Assembly (NCBI GenBank): GCA_014529385.2
Contig: CM043960.1
Coordinates: 73,751,410-73,815,409, forward strand
DNA length: 64,000 nt
DNA from: Adiantum capillus-veneris
Lineage: Eukaryota; Streptophyta; Polypodiopsida; Polypodiales; Pteridaceae
Reading direction: 5' to 3'
Shown here piece after piece: positions 22,002 through 32,176 of this stretch (positions are counted from its first letter, which is position 1; the number at the start of each line of letters is the position of its first letter). The position numbers and the translations under genes are program-made. Below the pieces are notes generated by a model that worked only from the letters and a program-made list of their open reading frames with translations, ran no database searches and was not told the origin of the DNA.

Positions 22002-22657
22002 TGCTCGGGTTGCTTTGAAACGTATCGGCGATGATCAAGCAAACACAACTATATATTTAAGAAAGAGAGAGAAAGGGGGAGGGGGTGCTTGTTGCATTAA
22101 TACCTTCTTACAAATCTGTCATGACAAATCAAAGTGAGATTAGTACTTGTTCAACATAGCTTGCGTAAATTTCACCACAACACATCACTAGAAAAGCCAC
22201 CCCAATCACTGTCTTAAGGCCAGGGGAGTCCTCTCCACCCTGTCGCCCTCTTACAGTATGTGGGATTTATGGCTAGATTGATGACAACACCAGAGACAAA
22301 CTATCAAGAACTTAACAAAAAACACCAAGACACTTACGCATCATTGTTGTCCATTACTTCACGTTGGAAGGGAGACAAAGTATCCAAGCTTAGTCCAAAT
22401 CCACCCTCCTTGATTCAGCAAATGTTGGGCTTACACTAGTAGGAGAAATGATAGATTTCCTACTCTCAATTGAATGATCACTCTCTCTCTTACAATGGCA
22501 TAGAGTTCCTTGCTAATCCCCTATTACAACACATGCACATGCATAAGACAATGAGCTTCTACTCAAGAGCTCCTTCTAGAGAGGTTGAGCTTGGCTTCTC
22601 AAGCTATAGCATAGTGCTCTTGCTTATGGCTCCCCCTGTTTGTGCTAGCTACACCCT

Positions 22658-22667
22658 CCTTTTATAG
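22658..22667 (-). promoter_or_regulatory. Candidate TATA box, A 5' LTR
   Basis: Minus strand CTATAAAAGG; this copy would drive the element transcript. Confidence 0.6.
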
Positions 22668-24385
22668 CAATTTTGAAGGCTAGGGTTACTCCTCTAACCA
22701 TGGTTGGGTTATTTTTTCAGCAATTTATCTAATTTCTTTTGCTTGGAATTTTCAAGAAGTTGGTGGGGAAAGGGAGAGGAGAGAAACGGAGGTGATAGGA
22801 CTTTTCATAGTGGGTTAGTGTTAGTAGAGTTAGTATTAATTTACAAATGGAATTGGATATTTATAATGGGAGTATCCATGTAGGATACAAATAAGGAAGA
22901 AAAACTCTTAAGAGGTAAGAAAAGGTGGATTTCTTACAAGGTTGATGCTCCAAGTGTCTTGAGTAGGGCCAATTTTGACGCTTGTTGACGGTCCACTAGC
23001 TTTGACGGTACATTTTGTCTCCACTTTTGACCTTCCTTGAGAGACAAGGTAATTGAAACTAAGTAATCAACCACCATGATGCTGTCTTTTAAGAGAAGAG
23101 GCTGAATTTTTTGGTTTTTTTGAAAGATATGGGTAATTTGGAGGAGGAAAAATGAGACTAGGTGGTCAATTTTGGAATGGAATTGTGTGTGGGAGGTATG
23201 AGGTCACCATGGTTTCTCTTATTCTTCAAGGTTGAGGAGAAGGTGAGTAGGGTGCAGAGAGGAGGGGTGAGAGTGGTGGGGATGATAAGTGGAGAAGTGT
23301 GTGTGAAAGAGGAAAATGATAAAGTGGAAGAGAGAGTGTGGCTGCATAACATGGGAAAATTGGGGTCCACTAATAAAATCATAGCTCACAGCTCGTAGCT
23401 CAAAAAAATATGAAAACATTTGAGGCAAAAGTTCAGCCCACGAGCTACAACTTTTGTTTGTATCACCTTTTCAAATTCGGAGAGCAAGTGAACTTTAAAA
23501 ATTCAGCAAAACCGACCGTTTTTTTCCACTGCACAAGGTCCTTGTGGGGTCCTTCTTTGGATGATTCTTTTGAATACCTCCAAGAGTGAGCTCTCCATAG
23601 TGCATGTATGCATGCCACCTACCCTTGACCTTATTTGGTAAGTCTATAATTGAAGATATTATTGAGATCATGATATAAGTGAATAGTACAACTAAGAAAA
23701 TCAAATATTGAGGGGTCCAAAAAATATGTACATGTCAAATATAAATAATATAAGTGGAAAAAATATAAAGGGGTCAAAAGAAATCTCTCTCATTATGAGG
23801 CTACCATAAAAAGATAAATATTTTTGGTGTTATAATTTTAAAAAAAAAAAACAAAATAGATGTAGGAAGGGAAAAATCACAATAGTGAAAAAATATACAC
23901 ATAAATAAAACTAGTTTTTTTGGATTTTTGTTGGGGTGGAGTTACACCAAATATAAGAGAAGCTTACATGAAAATATTTCTATATGGAATAAAGAGTATG
24001 AAAAATGGTAAGAAAAAATGTGGTAACGGTGAGGCAATGTACAGAGCATAAATAACACACACCTAGGTAGAAATATTTAAATAAATACCAAAATAATTAT
24101 GAAAAAATATTTTATTTAGGCCCTATATACAAAGAAATATTTACATACTCATGGGCCATAATATACTTATATTTTTTATATTTTTTATTTTTTTGGCTCA
24201 ACTAGCCCAATGACTAGCTAATTGAGGGTTTTTTATTTCAGTAAGGAGATATAGGAAAAGTCCCCTAACTCACACGCACCTATATACAGTGAAAGGGTGA
24301 GGGTAACCACAATGTTTGAGTGATTTGATAGGGTGAGGTAGCTTACTATGGCCACTATGGAAAGCCAAAAAACGGCTATCAGTGT

Positions 24386-24517
24386 GTTGTTTGTGTCCTA
24401 GCCGCTGAAGCTAGGTGGTGCCTGTGTTTGCTTTACCATGACAGGCTCGAGGCGCTCCATTTGGTCCCCGATGTTTTAGAGGCCGTCGGGGGTTTGGGGT
24501 TCGCTTTGCTCTCATCA
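24386..24517 (+). mobile_element. Element D 5' LTR, second part
   Basis: The final 132 bases of the LTR, ending GCTTTGCTCTCATCA next to the primer site. It matches 32,041-32,172 in the 3' LTR. Confidence 0.95.
24391..24430 (+). ncRNA. U5 hairpin motif, D 5' LTR
   Basis: Stem CCTAGC/GCTAGG around loop CGCTGAA (7 nt), followed by TGGTGCC. It ends 87 nt before the LTR end. Confidence 0.6.
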
Positions 24518-24519
24518 TT

Positions 24520-24531
24520 TGGTGCCCCCCC
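24520..24531 (+). other. Primer-binding site, element D
   Basis: TGGTGCCCCCCC begins two bases after the LTR end and is followed by TGAGGA, as in A and C. Confidence 0.8.
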
Positions 24532-24612
24532 TGAGGATCTTTTCATGAAACCCTTCAGTTTACAAGACTGAAACCCCTAAACTATTGTGAATGGATGAAT
24601 GGCTAGCAGGAT

Positions 24613-25054
24613 TTGCTAATTGACGACAGAAGAAGAAGAGCTCCAAGCACAACTAGACGAACTCCGCATCTCCATCAAAGCTCGAGTGCTAGGCGTAATG
24701 GTAATCGATTTGCAGTGGGAGAGTCAACCAACACGCCAAACCCTGTGGATATACATAGGCCAAGTGCCAAGAAGAAGAAGGAGAAGGTCGAAACCATGTC
24801 CTCAACCTACAACCAACCCACAACAACAAAATGGAAGAAGCTGTACACAATAGAGAATAAACACTATTCTACTTTGAGAATTGGGTAACTCAAGTCACCG
24901 AGGTAATTATCACAGTCAGTTTTCAAGTCGCACCTGATGCTGCAACACAGATAACGGAATCATTGGCTCACACTCTCACTAGAGAAACTAGGGATCTACT
25001 GAGTTTGTTTCAGGAAAGAACACCACCCTCTCCCACAAGCTTGGACAGTGACTA
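24613..25054 (+). pseudogene. Leader ORF 1 of element D, frame-shifted
   Basis: The start TEEEELQAQLDELRISI is charged and heptad-like, suggesting a short coiled coil. Coding potential then moves to another frame rich in Ser, Thr and Lys, and again to a frame reading FENWVTQVTEVIITV and ending SPTSLDSD before a stop near 25,054. At least two frame breaks are needed to connect these parts, so it is broken. No known domain was recognised. Confidence 0.45.
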
Positions 25055-25072
25055 AGCACCTCTAAGCTTCAC

Positions 25073-25291
25073 ATGAATCAGTACAACCTACCTGAAGACA
25101 GATCACACATACCAACATGTGTACGCTCAATCAAGGTAATACTGGATTTGAAGGCTCACTACCAGCACGTCATTGACACCATGCTGGGTGGGGAGCGATT
25201 TTTTGAGGTTCTGGCATCAGATAAACCATTTGTCTTACCTTTTGTACAAGGCAATGTACCATTTGAAGTTTTAATCTATGTCCTAGTATAA
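25073..25291 (+). CDS. Leader ORF, gag-proximal type (72 aa), element D
   Basis: The product starts MNQYNLPEDRSHIPTCVRS and contains GGERFFEVLASDKPFVLPF and PFEVLIYVLV. Length, the LAS.[NDK]P..LPF core and the hydrophobic end match the A and B leader ORFs, although D is on the other strand and its gag is well diverged. It stops 83 nt before the gag start, almost the same distance as in A. Confidence 0.6.
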   Translation: MNQYNLPEDRSHIPTCVRSIKVILDLKAHYQHVIDTMLGGERFFEVLASDKPFVLPFVQGNVPFEVLIYVLV

Positions 25292-25374
25292 GAGGGTATA
25301 CACGCCTCCTTGTAAAGAAGAAAAAAACTTTTGCAAGTTAAGCAGTGTGTCTTTCTAGATCTCTCTCAGTAATC

Positions 25375-26680
25375 ATGGCAAGTCTAGCATTTCCAACATT
25401 TAAAGGAAAGAAGGGGGAGGATTTGGTAACAGACTTCCTAGATGACTTTGAAGTAGCATGTGTAGTGAGCAACAAAAATACGGATGAATCCCGGGTTAGA
25501 ATCTTTAAGCATCTCATGAATCTAGAAGCTAGATCATGGTACAATGCACTTCCACAAGCAACCAAGGATGACTGGGAACCCTTAAAAACCACTTTTAAGA
25601 GGCGCTTTGGGGGAGGTACCACTTCAGAAAAGTTGTGGGACAAGTTGAGAGACTTGAAGCAGGAGGGTCTTTTAGAATATGCCACCTATGAGTCCAAATT
25701 TGTGGATTTGTGGGAACGGTGGGTTGAGTCACTGGCAAAGGGGGGAAGCCGCACCCGATTTCCTAAAAAAAGATCGGTTCACACATGGCTTATGGCCGCT
25801 TCTCAAGGAAAAGGTGAAAGGTAGATTCCCGGCTACGTACGACTTAGCCGTTGAGATTGCTCGCCTTAAGGACAAGAAGCTGCGAATGAAAGCCAAAGAA
25901 ACAGAGTCAACAGAAGCAGGAACATCACGTCGACCAGCAACTACGACAACCACCATACCACCACCACCGGCTCTTGGGGTACGAGATGACCAACAAGATA
26001 TGTTGGCCCATATTACTGACCAACTGCAGAATTTGTCTATCCACTTAATGCAGCAAGGGAGGAGTCAAGAAAGAGATCAAGACCCTGGAAGAGCACGACG
26101 AAAAAATAGGGAGTATCATTGCTACAACTGCGGAGAAGACGGTAACGGTATGTACTACTGTCCCAAACCACGACAAAACTATAATAGAGGAGGTAGGAGG
26201 AACCAATTGTCACCCCCTAGAGAAAGAACACCCCCACCCCGAGCACCACCCCCACCAACACAAATTCTATGTCCACCCCAGACACCACTACAAGCATCCA
26301 TTCCACCTCTTCCACCAGCCCCACCACCTGATCGCCCTGTAAACATCATAAGGCTAGAAGAGAAAGGAAAAGCCGTAGTAGTGGATCCACCCAGAGCAAA
26401 GGAGAGGGACAAGCATAAGGAGAAGGTAACCTTTTCAGAACCACTTGAAGCCATGACTGTGAAAAGAGCTAGGAGGGAGAAAGCTACACAATCAGATGAT
26501 GAGAGAAGCATGAGAGGAGAAACTAGCAAGAGGCCATCCAGGCCACAACGAAAATTGGGCATCAGCGAGTTCCAGCTAGGGGAAAGTTCTAAGCCCTATG
26601 ATCTAACATTGGATGTGGCAGAGCAAGGACCGAAGATTACATGGCCACAATTGCTACATCTTGTACCTAAAGTAAGGTGA
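25375..26680 (+). pseudogene. Element D gag, frameshifted, zinc knuckle altered
   Basis: It begins MASLAFPTFKGKKGEDLV with a Retrotrans_gag core (WYNALPQATKDDWEPLKTTF). At a run of six G (25,740-25,745) the frame changes: upstream text ends LAKGG and the correct continuation, EAAPDFLKKDRF, is in the next frame. The zinc knuckle reads CYNCGEDGNGMYYC, with Asn at the usual His. A long Pro-rich segment follows, then a basic stretch and the stop VPKVR at 26,680. The homopolymer makes sequencing error an alternative to mutation. Confidence 0.85.
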
Positions 26681-26692
26681 CAATGGTCTAAA

Positions 26693-27046
26693 ATGGTAAG
26701 TACAAGACGCTCCAAAACAAAGGTAGCCGGAGAAATTTCGGGATGCAACATGGATGACATCCTTCCAATTGTCGACGTAAACATAAAAGAAAAGAGGGTT
26801 GGAAACACGTACATTGATGGAGGTGCACAAATCTGTGTAATGAGCGAAGCTATGATGCTTCGATTAGGGCTTGAGGTTGACAGGCCTTCTTTATGCAAGG
26901 CAAAGATGGCAAACAACGCAAAAGTAAAGTGTTTGGGTGTGGTAAGTGCCGTGAAAATCAAAGCTTTCAACACTGAGGTAGAGGTAGATGTTTTTGTAAT
27001 GCCTACTAAGGGGGAGGGCTATCCACTAATTTTGGGAAGGCCATGA
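26693..27046 (+). pseudogene. Element D protease, separated from gag and RT
   Basis: The frame holds NTYIDGGAQICVMSEA, with Asp-Gly-Gly in place of the usual Asp-Ser/Thr-Gly, and the closing motif GYPLILGRP. A stop after gag and a small deletion after GRP (the WLM expected from B and C is missing) separate it from neighbours. A, B and C share the DGGA or DGGP form, so Gly is normal for this group. Role: cleavage of Gag-Pol. Confidence 0.8.
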
Positions 27047-29316
27047 AGGCAAAACAGAACTGGGATACGGGCCTTCTACGCATGACCGGTAAGAAAGGGG
27101 AGACAATCTACTATGACATGAGGATTGGCAAGCCGAAGCAAATGAATCTGGAAATATCGGCAGATGAAACCACTAGCGAATCTTCAAGTTCTGAGGAGGA
27201 GACCACATCCACCGACGAAAGTGATAGTTCCATTGATGTGATGGGTATCATTATGAAGGATCCACAAAGGGTAAGCATAACTGGTGATCCATCACCAAAA
27301 GGGCAACCCAATGAAGAGGAGAGAAAATCACCTGGCCTAGGAGGAAGTAGGTTGAAGGGTATGTTGTCTACGAAATTAACACTTGAGGAGAAAGATAGTT
27401 TTTTGCAAATGTTGATGGGATTTCCTAACCTGTTCATTGACAACTATGAACGAATCACACGCATTACAGTGGTGGAACATCATATTAAGCTGAAGGAAGG
27501 GGTAAAACCAGTTGTGCAAAAGCTACGACGACTGGCGGTCCTACAAGAAAAGGCACTCTTGGCCGAGGTAAGGAAACTGCTGAAGGCGGGATTCATCTAT
27601 CCTATAGAAAACTCAGAATGGGTGTCACCTGTAGTGGTGACACCTAAAAATAATGGTAAGTGGAGGGTCTGTGTTGACTACAAACCACTAAATGCAGCTA
27701 CAAAGAGAGACCACTTTCCTCTCCCTTGCTTGGATGAAATTTTGAATGAAGTAGCGGGTTTTGAATGCTATACCGTCTGTGATGGTTATTCTGGATACTT
27801 TCAAATACGCATAGCCTTGGAAGGTCAGCTAAAAACCACTTTTATCACGCCATGGGGTTGTTTTGCATACAGGGTTATGCCATTTGGTCTCACAAATGCA
27901 CCTGCCACATTCCAAAGATATGTCACATATGTTTTTCAACCATTCTTTGGAACATCCATAAGAATGTTCATTGATGATTTTTGTATATATAGCTCCCGTA
28001 TTTCACATTTAGAAAAGGTAACTAAAGGTTTGGCCAGGTTGCAGAGCCTAGGTGGGCAATTGAATGTGGATAAATGTCACATTGGGAAGAGTAAAGTCAT
28101 TCTACTAGGCCATGAAATTTCAGCAAGAGGTATCAACGCCGACCCAAGTAAGGTGTCCACACTCATAGCCCTACCTTCACCAACGACCGAACGTCTACTG
28201 GTCTCTTTTCTACAGAAGGTGAGGTACTTAAGTAGATCCATACATCTACTATCACAACTTGTTCTACCACTGCAACAACTCACTCAAAGATCAACTTTCA
28301 CTTGGGACGAGGAAAGCGAACATCACTACAACAAGGTAAAGGAGGTCTTAGCCACTCTGCCAACTATCTCACCACCTAAGTGGGATGAAAAATTCTATGT
28401 CACCTCAAGTGTTGGTGATGACTCATTGGGGACTGTGCTACTCCAAAAGGATACGACAACATCTTTCATGAGGCCAATCTACTTCTCTAGTCGAATGATG
28501 ACAGCAGGAGAGAAAGGTTTCACCCATGTGGAACACTTAGTCCTAGCTCTTAGATTTGCAACTACAAAGTTTAGGTCATATTTGCTACCTAAGCAATTTG
28601 TGATTCTAACCACGGATGAAATATTTCCCTATGTTGTACAACACATGGATGTGTCTGCTAGGATTACTAAATGGCTAGTTCGTCTGCAAGAGTTTGACTA
28701 CACGATACAGGTAGAAAGCACGACAAGGGCAAGCTTGGGGGGACTCGTGACCTACCAAGTCTTTGAAAGGGAGGAGAAGAAATCTAAGGAAGGAGAGGTC
28801 CGATTACCTCCAGTACCACCGATGGTAGATGGAGCATACTCTCTCTACTTTGATGGATCCTACCAGCGAGCGTCTGACAAAGCAGTTGCAGGCATAGTGG
28901 TCTTTGATGACAAAGGGACAAAGGTATTTTCGTTGGGCCAATTGTTAGATTCACATTCTAACAATGAAGCTGAGTATGCAGCACTAACCAAGGGTCTACA
29001 ATGGTGTGTCTCACAAGGTGTACAACGCCTTAATGTATTTGGGGATGCTCTACTTCTGGTAAGGCAAGTAAATGGAGCATGGACATGCAAGAATCCTAGT
29101 TTAAGGACTCACTTAAGTGGTGTAAAAACCTTGTTGGGTAAGTTTGAAGAAGTTCAAATACACCATATCCCAAGGGCTCAAAACCAAGAAGTAGATGCCC
29201 TAGCAAGTGAAAGACTACAAGAAGTGGTGGTTGGAGCAATAAAACTAAAGCTCCCTCTATTTCAAGGCAGTGATGCCTTGCCTGACATCATGCATTTTTT
29301 GGAAAAAGGAGAATGA
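27043..29316 (+). CDS. Element D RT and two RNase H domains
   Basis: The frame of 757 codons starts with an acidic Ser/Glu linker (SESSSSEEETTSTDES) and SSIDVMG, also seen in B and C. The reverse transcriptase has CDGYSGYFQI and the active site MFIDDFCIYSS. The first RNase H is altered (FYVTSSVGDD instead of an Asp). The second has FDGSYQ, NNEAEYAAL, FGDALLLV and NQEVDALAS. It ends at a TGA in LEKGE*PSD, probably a former Trp codon, before the integrase. Without that stop it would continue into integrase. Confidence 0.9.
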   Translation: MKAKQNWDTGLLRMTGKKGETIYYDMRIGKPKQMNLEISADETTSESSSSEEETTSTDESDSSIDVMGIIMKDPQRVSITGDPSPKGQPNEEERKSPGLGGSRLKGMLSTKLTLEEKDSFLQMLMGFPNLFIDNYERITRITVVEHHIKLKEGVKPVVQKLRRLAVLQEKALLAEVRKLLKAGFIYPIENSEWVSPVVVTPKNNGKWRVCVDYKPLNAATKRDHFPLPCLDEILNEVAGFECYTVCDGYSGYFQIRIALEGQLKTTFITPWGCFAYRVMPFGLTNAPATFQRYVTYVFQPFFGTSIRMFIDDFCIYSSRISHLEKVTKGLARLQSLGGQLNVDKCHIGKSKVILLGHEISARGINADPSKVSTLIALPSPTTERLLVSFLQKVRYLSRSIHLLSQLVLPLQQLTQRSTFTWDEESEHHYNKVKEVLATLPTISPPKWDEKFYVTSSVGDDSLGTVLLQKDTTTSFMRPIYFSSRMMTAGEKGFTHVEHLVLALRFATTKFRSYLLPKQFVILTTDEIFPYVVQHMDVSARITKWLVRLQEFDYTIQVESTTRASLGGLVTYQVFEREEKKSKEGEVRLPPVPPMVDGAYSLYFDGSYQRASDKAVAGIVVFDDKGTKVFSLGQLLDSHSNNEAEYAALTKGLQWCVSQGVQRLNVFGDALLLVRQVNGAWTCKNPSLRTHLSGVKTLLGKFEEVQIHHIPRAQNQEVDALASERLQEVVVGAIKLKLPLFQGSDALPDIMHFLEKGE

Positions 29317-30177
29317 CCATCAGATTTAACAAAGGGACAGAAGCAATGGCTGACGCGGAAGGCCACAAGGTATAGACTCATCAATGACGGTTTGTATTGT
29401 AAGGGTAAGGACCAAATACTCAGGAAGGTCCCTCTCTCTTAAGAAATCACGGGAGTAATTGCTAACTGTCACGACGGGGTTTGTGGTGGTCACTTTGCCC
29501 TAGACATAACAAGTAGGAAAATCTTGCAAGTAGGCTTCATATGGCCTAGCCTCAACCGTGATGTACACCACTGGTGCAAAACATGTAAGTTGTGTCAAAA
29601 GGCCGGCACTAGATCACTTATGCCTGAACCACAGACACCTATTCTCTCATATGGCCCATTTGAAAAATGGGGTATCGACGCCATTGGGCCATTACCTAGG
29701 GCCAACTCAGGAAAATTCTACATTATCATGGGGGTCGACTACATGACTAGATGGGCAGAGGCTACAGCCACCACTAGAATCACAGCGGTAGAGGTAGCTA
29801 AATTTATCTACGAGCACATATGCTGTAGTTTTGGCACACCTTTAGGGATCATCTCTGATAGAGGGCCAGGTTTCAGAGCAGACTTGGTAGGAGAATTAAT
29901 GCAGAAACTGGGCATTACAAGGAGGCACTCTTCACCATATTACCCTCAATGTAATGGCCTACTTGAAAAGGTAAATGGAATGGTTTCTAAAATTATTACC
30001 AAGCAGGTAAACAATCATCCTGGAGACTGGGATAAGTATCTACTACCAGCTTTATGGGCCTACAGAACTTCATTTCGTACATCCTTGGGATTCACACCGT
30101 ATCATCTAGTATTTGGTAAGGAAGAAATCTTGCCCATTGAAGTGCAACTACAAAGCCTCAGAGTAATGGCCAGCTAG
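29317..30177 (+). pseudogene. Element D integrase
   Basis: The zinc site is readable (CHDGVCGGHF, WCKTCKLC). The core has WGIDAIGPLP, ISDRGPGF and GLLEKVNG, so all three catalytic residues are present. Stops at 29,314-29,316, near 29,440 (PLS*EITG) and at 30,175 (MAS*LQQ) are each explained by single-base change, and break translation. Confidence 0.85.
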
Positions 30178-30615
30178 CTTCAACAACCCAACATGCATTT
30201 GAGAGATCACATCATCAACTTGGAAAAACTTCAGCTGGACAGAGAAGAAGCAATAAATTATTATGCAGCACAAGCAAAGCATAGACGGCTTAGCTTTAAG
30301 GAGCATCTCCGGAAAAAAGAATTGAAGAAAGGAATGTTGGTGCTCCGCTACGACAATCGCTTCGACATGTGCAAGGATAAGAAACTCTTGCTCCGATGGG
30401 AAGGCCCTTTTATCATCAGGAAAAAGTATGCCAATGGAAGCTACCAGCTTATGGAGGCTAATGGAAAACTTCATAAAACCACGGTAAATGGTTGGCGACT
30501 TAAACCTTATTTTCTTCGATTTGACGAGGCTCCACCAATTGACATTCTAGATGAGGACACACCATCAGCCGCCACCTCCGATGATAATGATCAAACAGAT
30601 GAGCTAGAGACATGA
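30178..30615 (+). CDS. Element D integrase C-terminal region
   Basis: The open frame from LQQPNMHLRDHI contains VLRYDNRFD, LLRWEGPFIIRKKYANGSY and VNGWRLKPYF, the GPY/F-like end of Tat integrases, and ends in an acidic tail DDNDQTDELET. No chromodomain follows, as expected for the Tat lineage. It is cut from the core by the stop at 30,175. Confidence 0.8.
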   Translation, partial: LQQPNMHLRDHIINLEKLQLDREEAINYYAAQAKHRRLSFKEHLRKKELKKGMLVLRYDNRFDMCKDKKLLLRWEGPFIIRKKYANGSYQLMEANGKLHKTTVNGWRLKPYFLRFDEAPPIDILDEDTPSAATSDDNDQTDELET

Positions 30616-30626
30616 ATGCCTCTAGC

Positions 30627-30643
30627 CAAAAGGGGAGGGCTAA
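30627..30643 (+). other. Polypurine tract of element D
   Basis: CAAAAGGGGAGGGCTAA abuts the LTR start TGATGGGGG. C has a similar tract on the minus strand at 32,970-32,986. Confidence 0.75.
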
Positions 30644-31455
30644 TGATGGGGGCTTTTCACAAGCCAAGCTCCCATACCCCTCTTCTCTCGTCCCCACCCC
30701 ATGAAAACCCCCTCTTAGGGAGGGAGTGATAAAAGGCATTGGAAAAAGTAAGAAAAAAAATAAAGTATGATTATGTAAATATATAAGAAAGGTAAAAAAG
30801 GCCACCTCATGCCTGCGGGGTAGCCCATCCCCACCTTGCCTCCTTTTCTTCTTCACTGTTGCCCCGCCGTGTGTCCCTTTTCCTCTCCTCCACTCAAAAG
30901 TTCAACCCCCTCTCTCTTCTCCTTGTCCTTTCTCCTTTCTCTCTCCCCTCAAGCTACCCCACCTCTCACCAATAATTCATTATAACTCACCAATAATGCA
31001 CCCTAACTCACATGCAACTTACCCTATCTTCCAAAATAGTATACCCCACCCCCCTCTTTCTCTCTCCTATCATATCCCATGACCCAAATATCCCCCTCTC
31101 TCTCTAAAGGGCGCCATATCTTTTGTCTTGTATCTAAATAACCTTCCCTGAAAAAGGTGCCCACAGACCCATCCCCACCCAGTGGTTACCTGATTTTTCT
31201 TGTGTTCACACACATCTGCACACAGATTCACCTCTGAACACACTCCCCTCTCTCCCCTCTTGTAATTACTTTATTCTCCATGTCACCTCTCACCTTTTTT
31301 CATCAACCCATATCTCTCTCTTAGTCTCTCTCTCATGAGACTGCTGTTCTGGCACATATACACACAGCCAGACAAGTGGGGCCCACAGTCACATGGCCTA
31401 TGTAGATAATGGTTTCCTCATTTATAAATTCTAGAATTCCTCCCCCCTCCTCCCC

Positions 31456-31464
31456 TATATAAAG
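31456..31464 (+). promoter_or_regulatory. TATA box, D 3' LTR
   Basis: TATATAAAG, same context as at 12,970. From this copy transcription would run outward into the C LTR. Confidence 0.65.
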
Positions 31465-31938
31465 AGGGGTCACCATCACACTAAATACACACACAACATC
31501 ACCAAAGAACGCACTATGCATTGTGTGTGCCTAGTGCACACACACACACACACACCATCACCATCACCGCAATCACCATGCCTGTCTTGAGCATGACCTC
31601 TACACCCTTGGCTATGGAAGATGAAGGGCAACTAAATGAAGGATGACGGCCATAACCCTCGTGCGAGTCTTCGCCATCAACTCCCACCTATCCGCCATGT
31701 GCTCTACCACTCTCTCCCTTCTCATTCCCCTACCCTATGCTCCCCATTTCATCGCCTTATTCTCTAAATAAAGCTTGAGGTTTTGTGAGTATGTTTTCTT
31801 GCAATGTTTTGCCCATGTGAGGTGTGCGGAATCGCCACCTAATCTTGTGTTTGGAGTGAGCTTGTGTATGTGTGAAGGGTGTGCGAATTCTCCATCCTTT
31901 TGTGATGCCTATGTACTAAGCCGCTATACCCCCTCCCT

Positions 31939-31960
31939 CACTCTCTCTCTCTCTCTCTCA
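31939..31960. repeat. (CT)n microsatellite, D 3' LTR
   Basis: About 20 bases, 87 nt upstream of the hairpin. Confidence 0.9.
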
Positions 31961-32044
31961 CTTGATCTCATTCCCTTTCCTCTTCATCATTACTCCCAAG
32001 AATCCATCTCTCTTGGATGAAAAGTTTGTTATGGTGGTGTGTTG

Positions 32045-32084
32045 TTTGCGTCCTAGCCGCTGAAGCTAGGTGGTGCCCATGTTT
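32045..32084 (+). ncRNA. U5 hairpin motif, D 3' LTR
   Basis: Stem CCTAGC/GCTAGG, loop CGCTGAA, then TGGTGCCC. Differs from the 5' copy only in the bases beside the stem. Confidence 0.6.
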
Positions 32085-32176
32085 GCTTTACCATGACAGG
32101 CTCGAGGCGCTCCATTCGGTCCCTGTTGTTTTAGAGGCCGTCGGGGGTTCGGGGTTCGCTTTGCTCCCGTCAGCAC

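Larger units (their letters stand above)
13601..24381 (-). mobile_element. Element A: Tat-like element inserted in D's 5' LTR
   Basis: Two near-identical LTRs (13,601-16,299 and 21,706-24,381) flank a minus-strand interior. The 4-bp duplication GTGT is exact (13,597-13,600 and 24,382-24,385), and the uninterrupted target survives in D's other LTR near 32,036. From 5' to 3' it holds a primer site (21,691), two leader ORFs, gag with the protease start, then pol in another frame after a 503-bp deletion relative to B. The three-level nest means A is younger than D, which is younger than C. Confidence 0.95.
21706..24381 (-). mobile_element. Element A 5' LTR
   Basis: It matches the 3' LTR over its whole length, with differences mainly in the GA tract (21,967-21,998) and scattered single bases. 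It is followed by the GTGT duplication and the rest of D's LTR. Confidence 0.95.
12133..32172 (+). mobile_element. Element D: Tat-like element inserted in C's 3' LTR, carrying A
   Basis: D has a 5' LTR (12,133-13,600 plus 24,386-24,517, split by A), a primer site at 24,520, leader ORFs, gag, protease, pol, a polypurine tract at 30,627 and a 3' LTR (30,644-32,172). Its flanks are GCGC (12,129-12,132) and GCAC (32,173-32,176), a 4-bp duplication with one change. The C LTR continues on both sides. Frame breaks in gag and protease and nonsense codons at 29,314, 29,440 and 30,175 make it defective. Confidence 0.9.
30644..32172 (+). mobile_element. Element D 3' LTR
   Basis: A complete 1,529-bp LTR from TGATGGGGG to GCTCCCGTCA. 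It gives the uninterrupted version of the site where A entered the 5' copy. It has TATA box, CT tract and hairpin in the same order. Confidence 0.95.
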
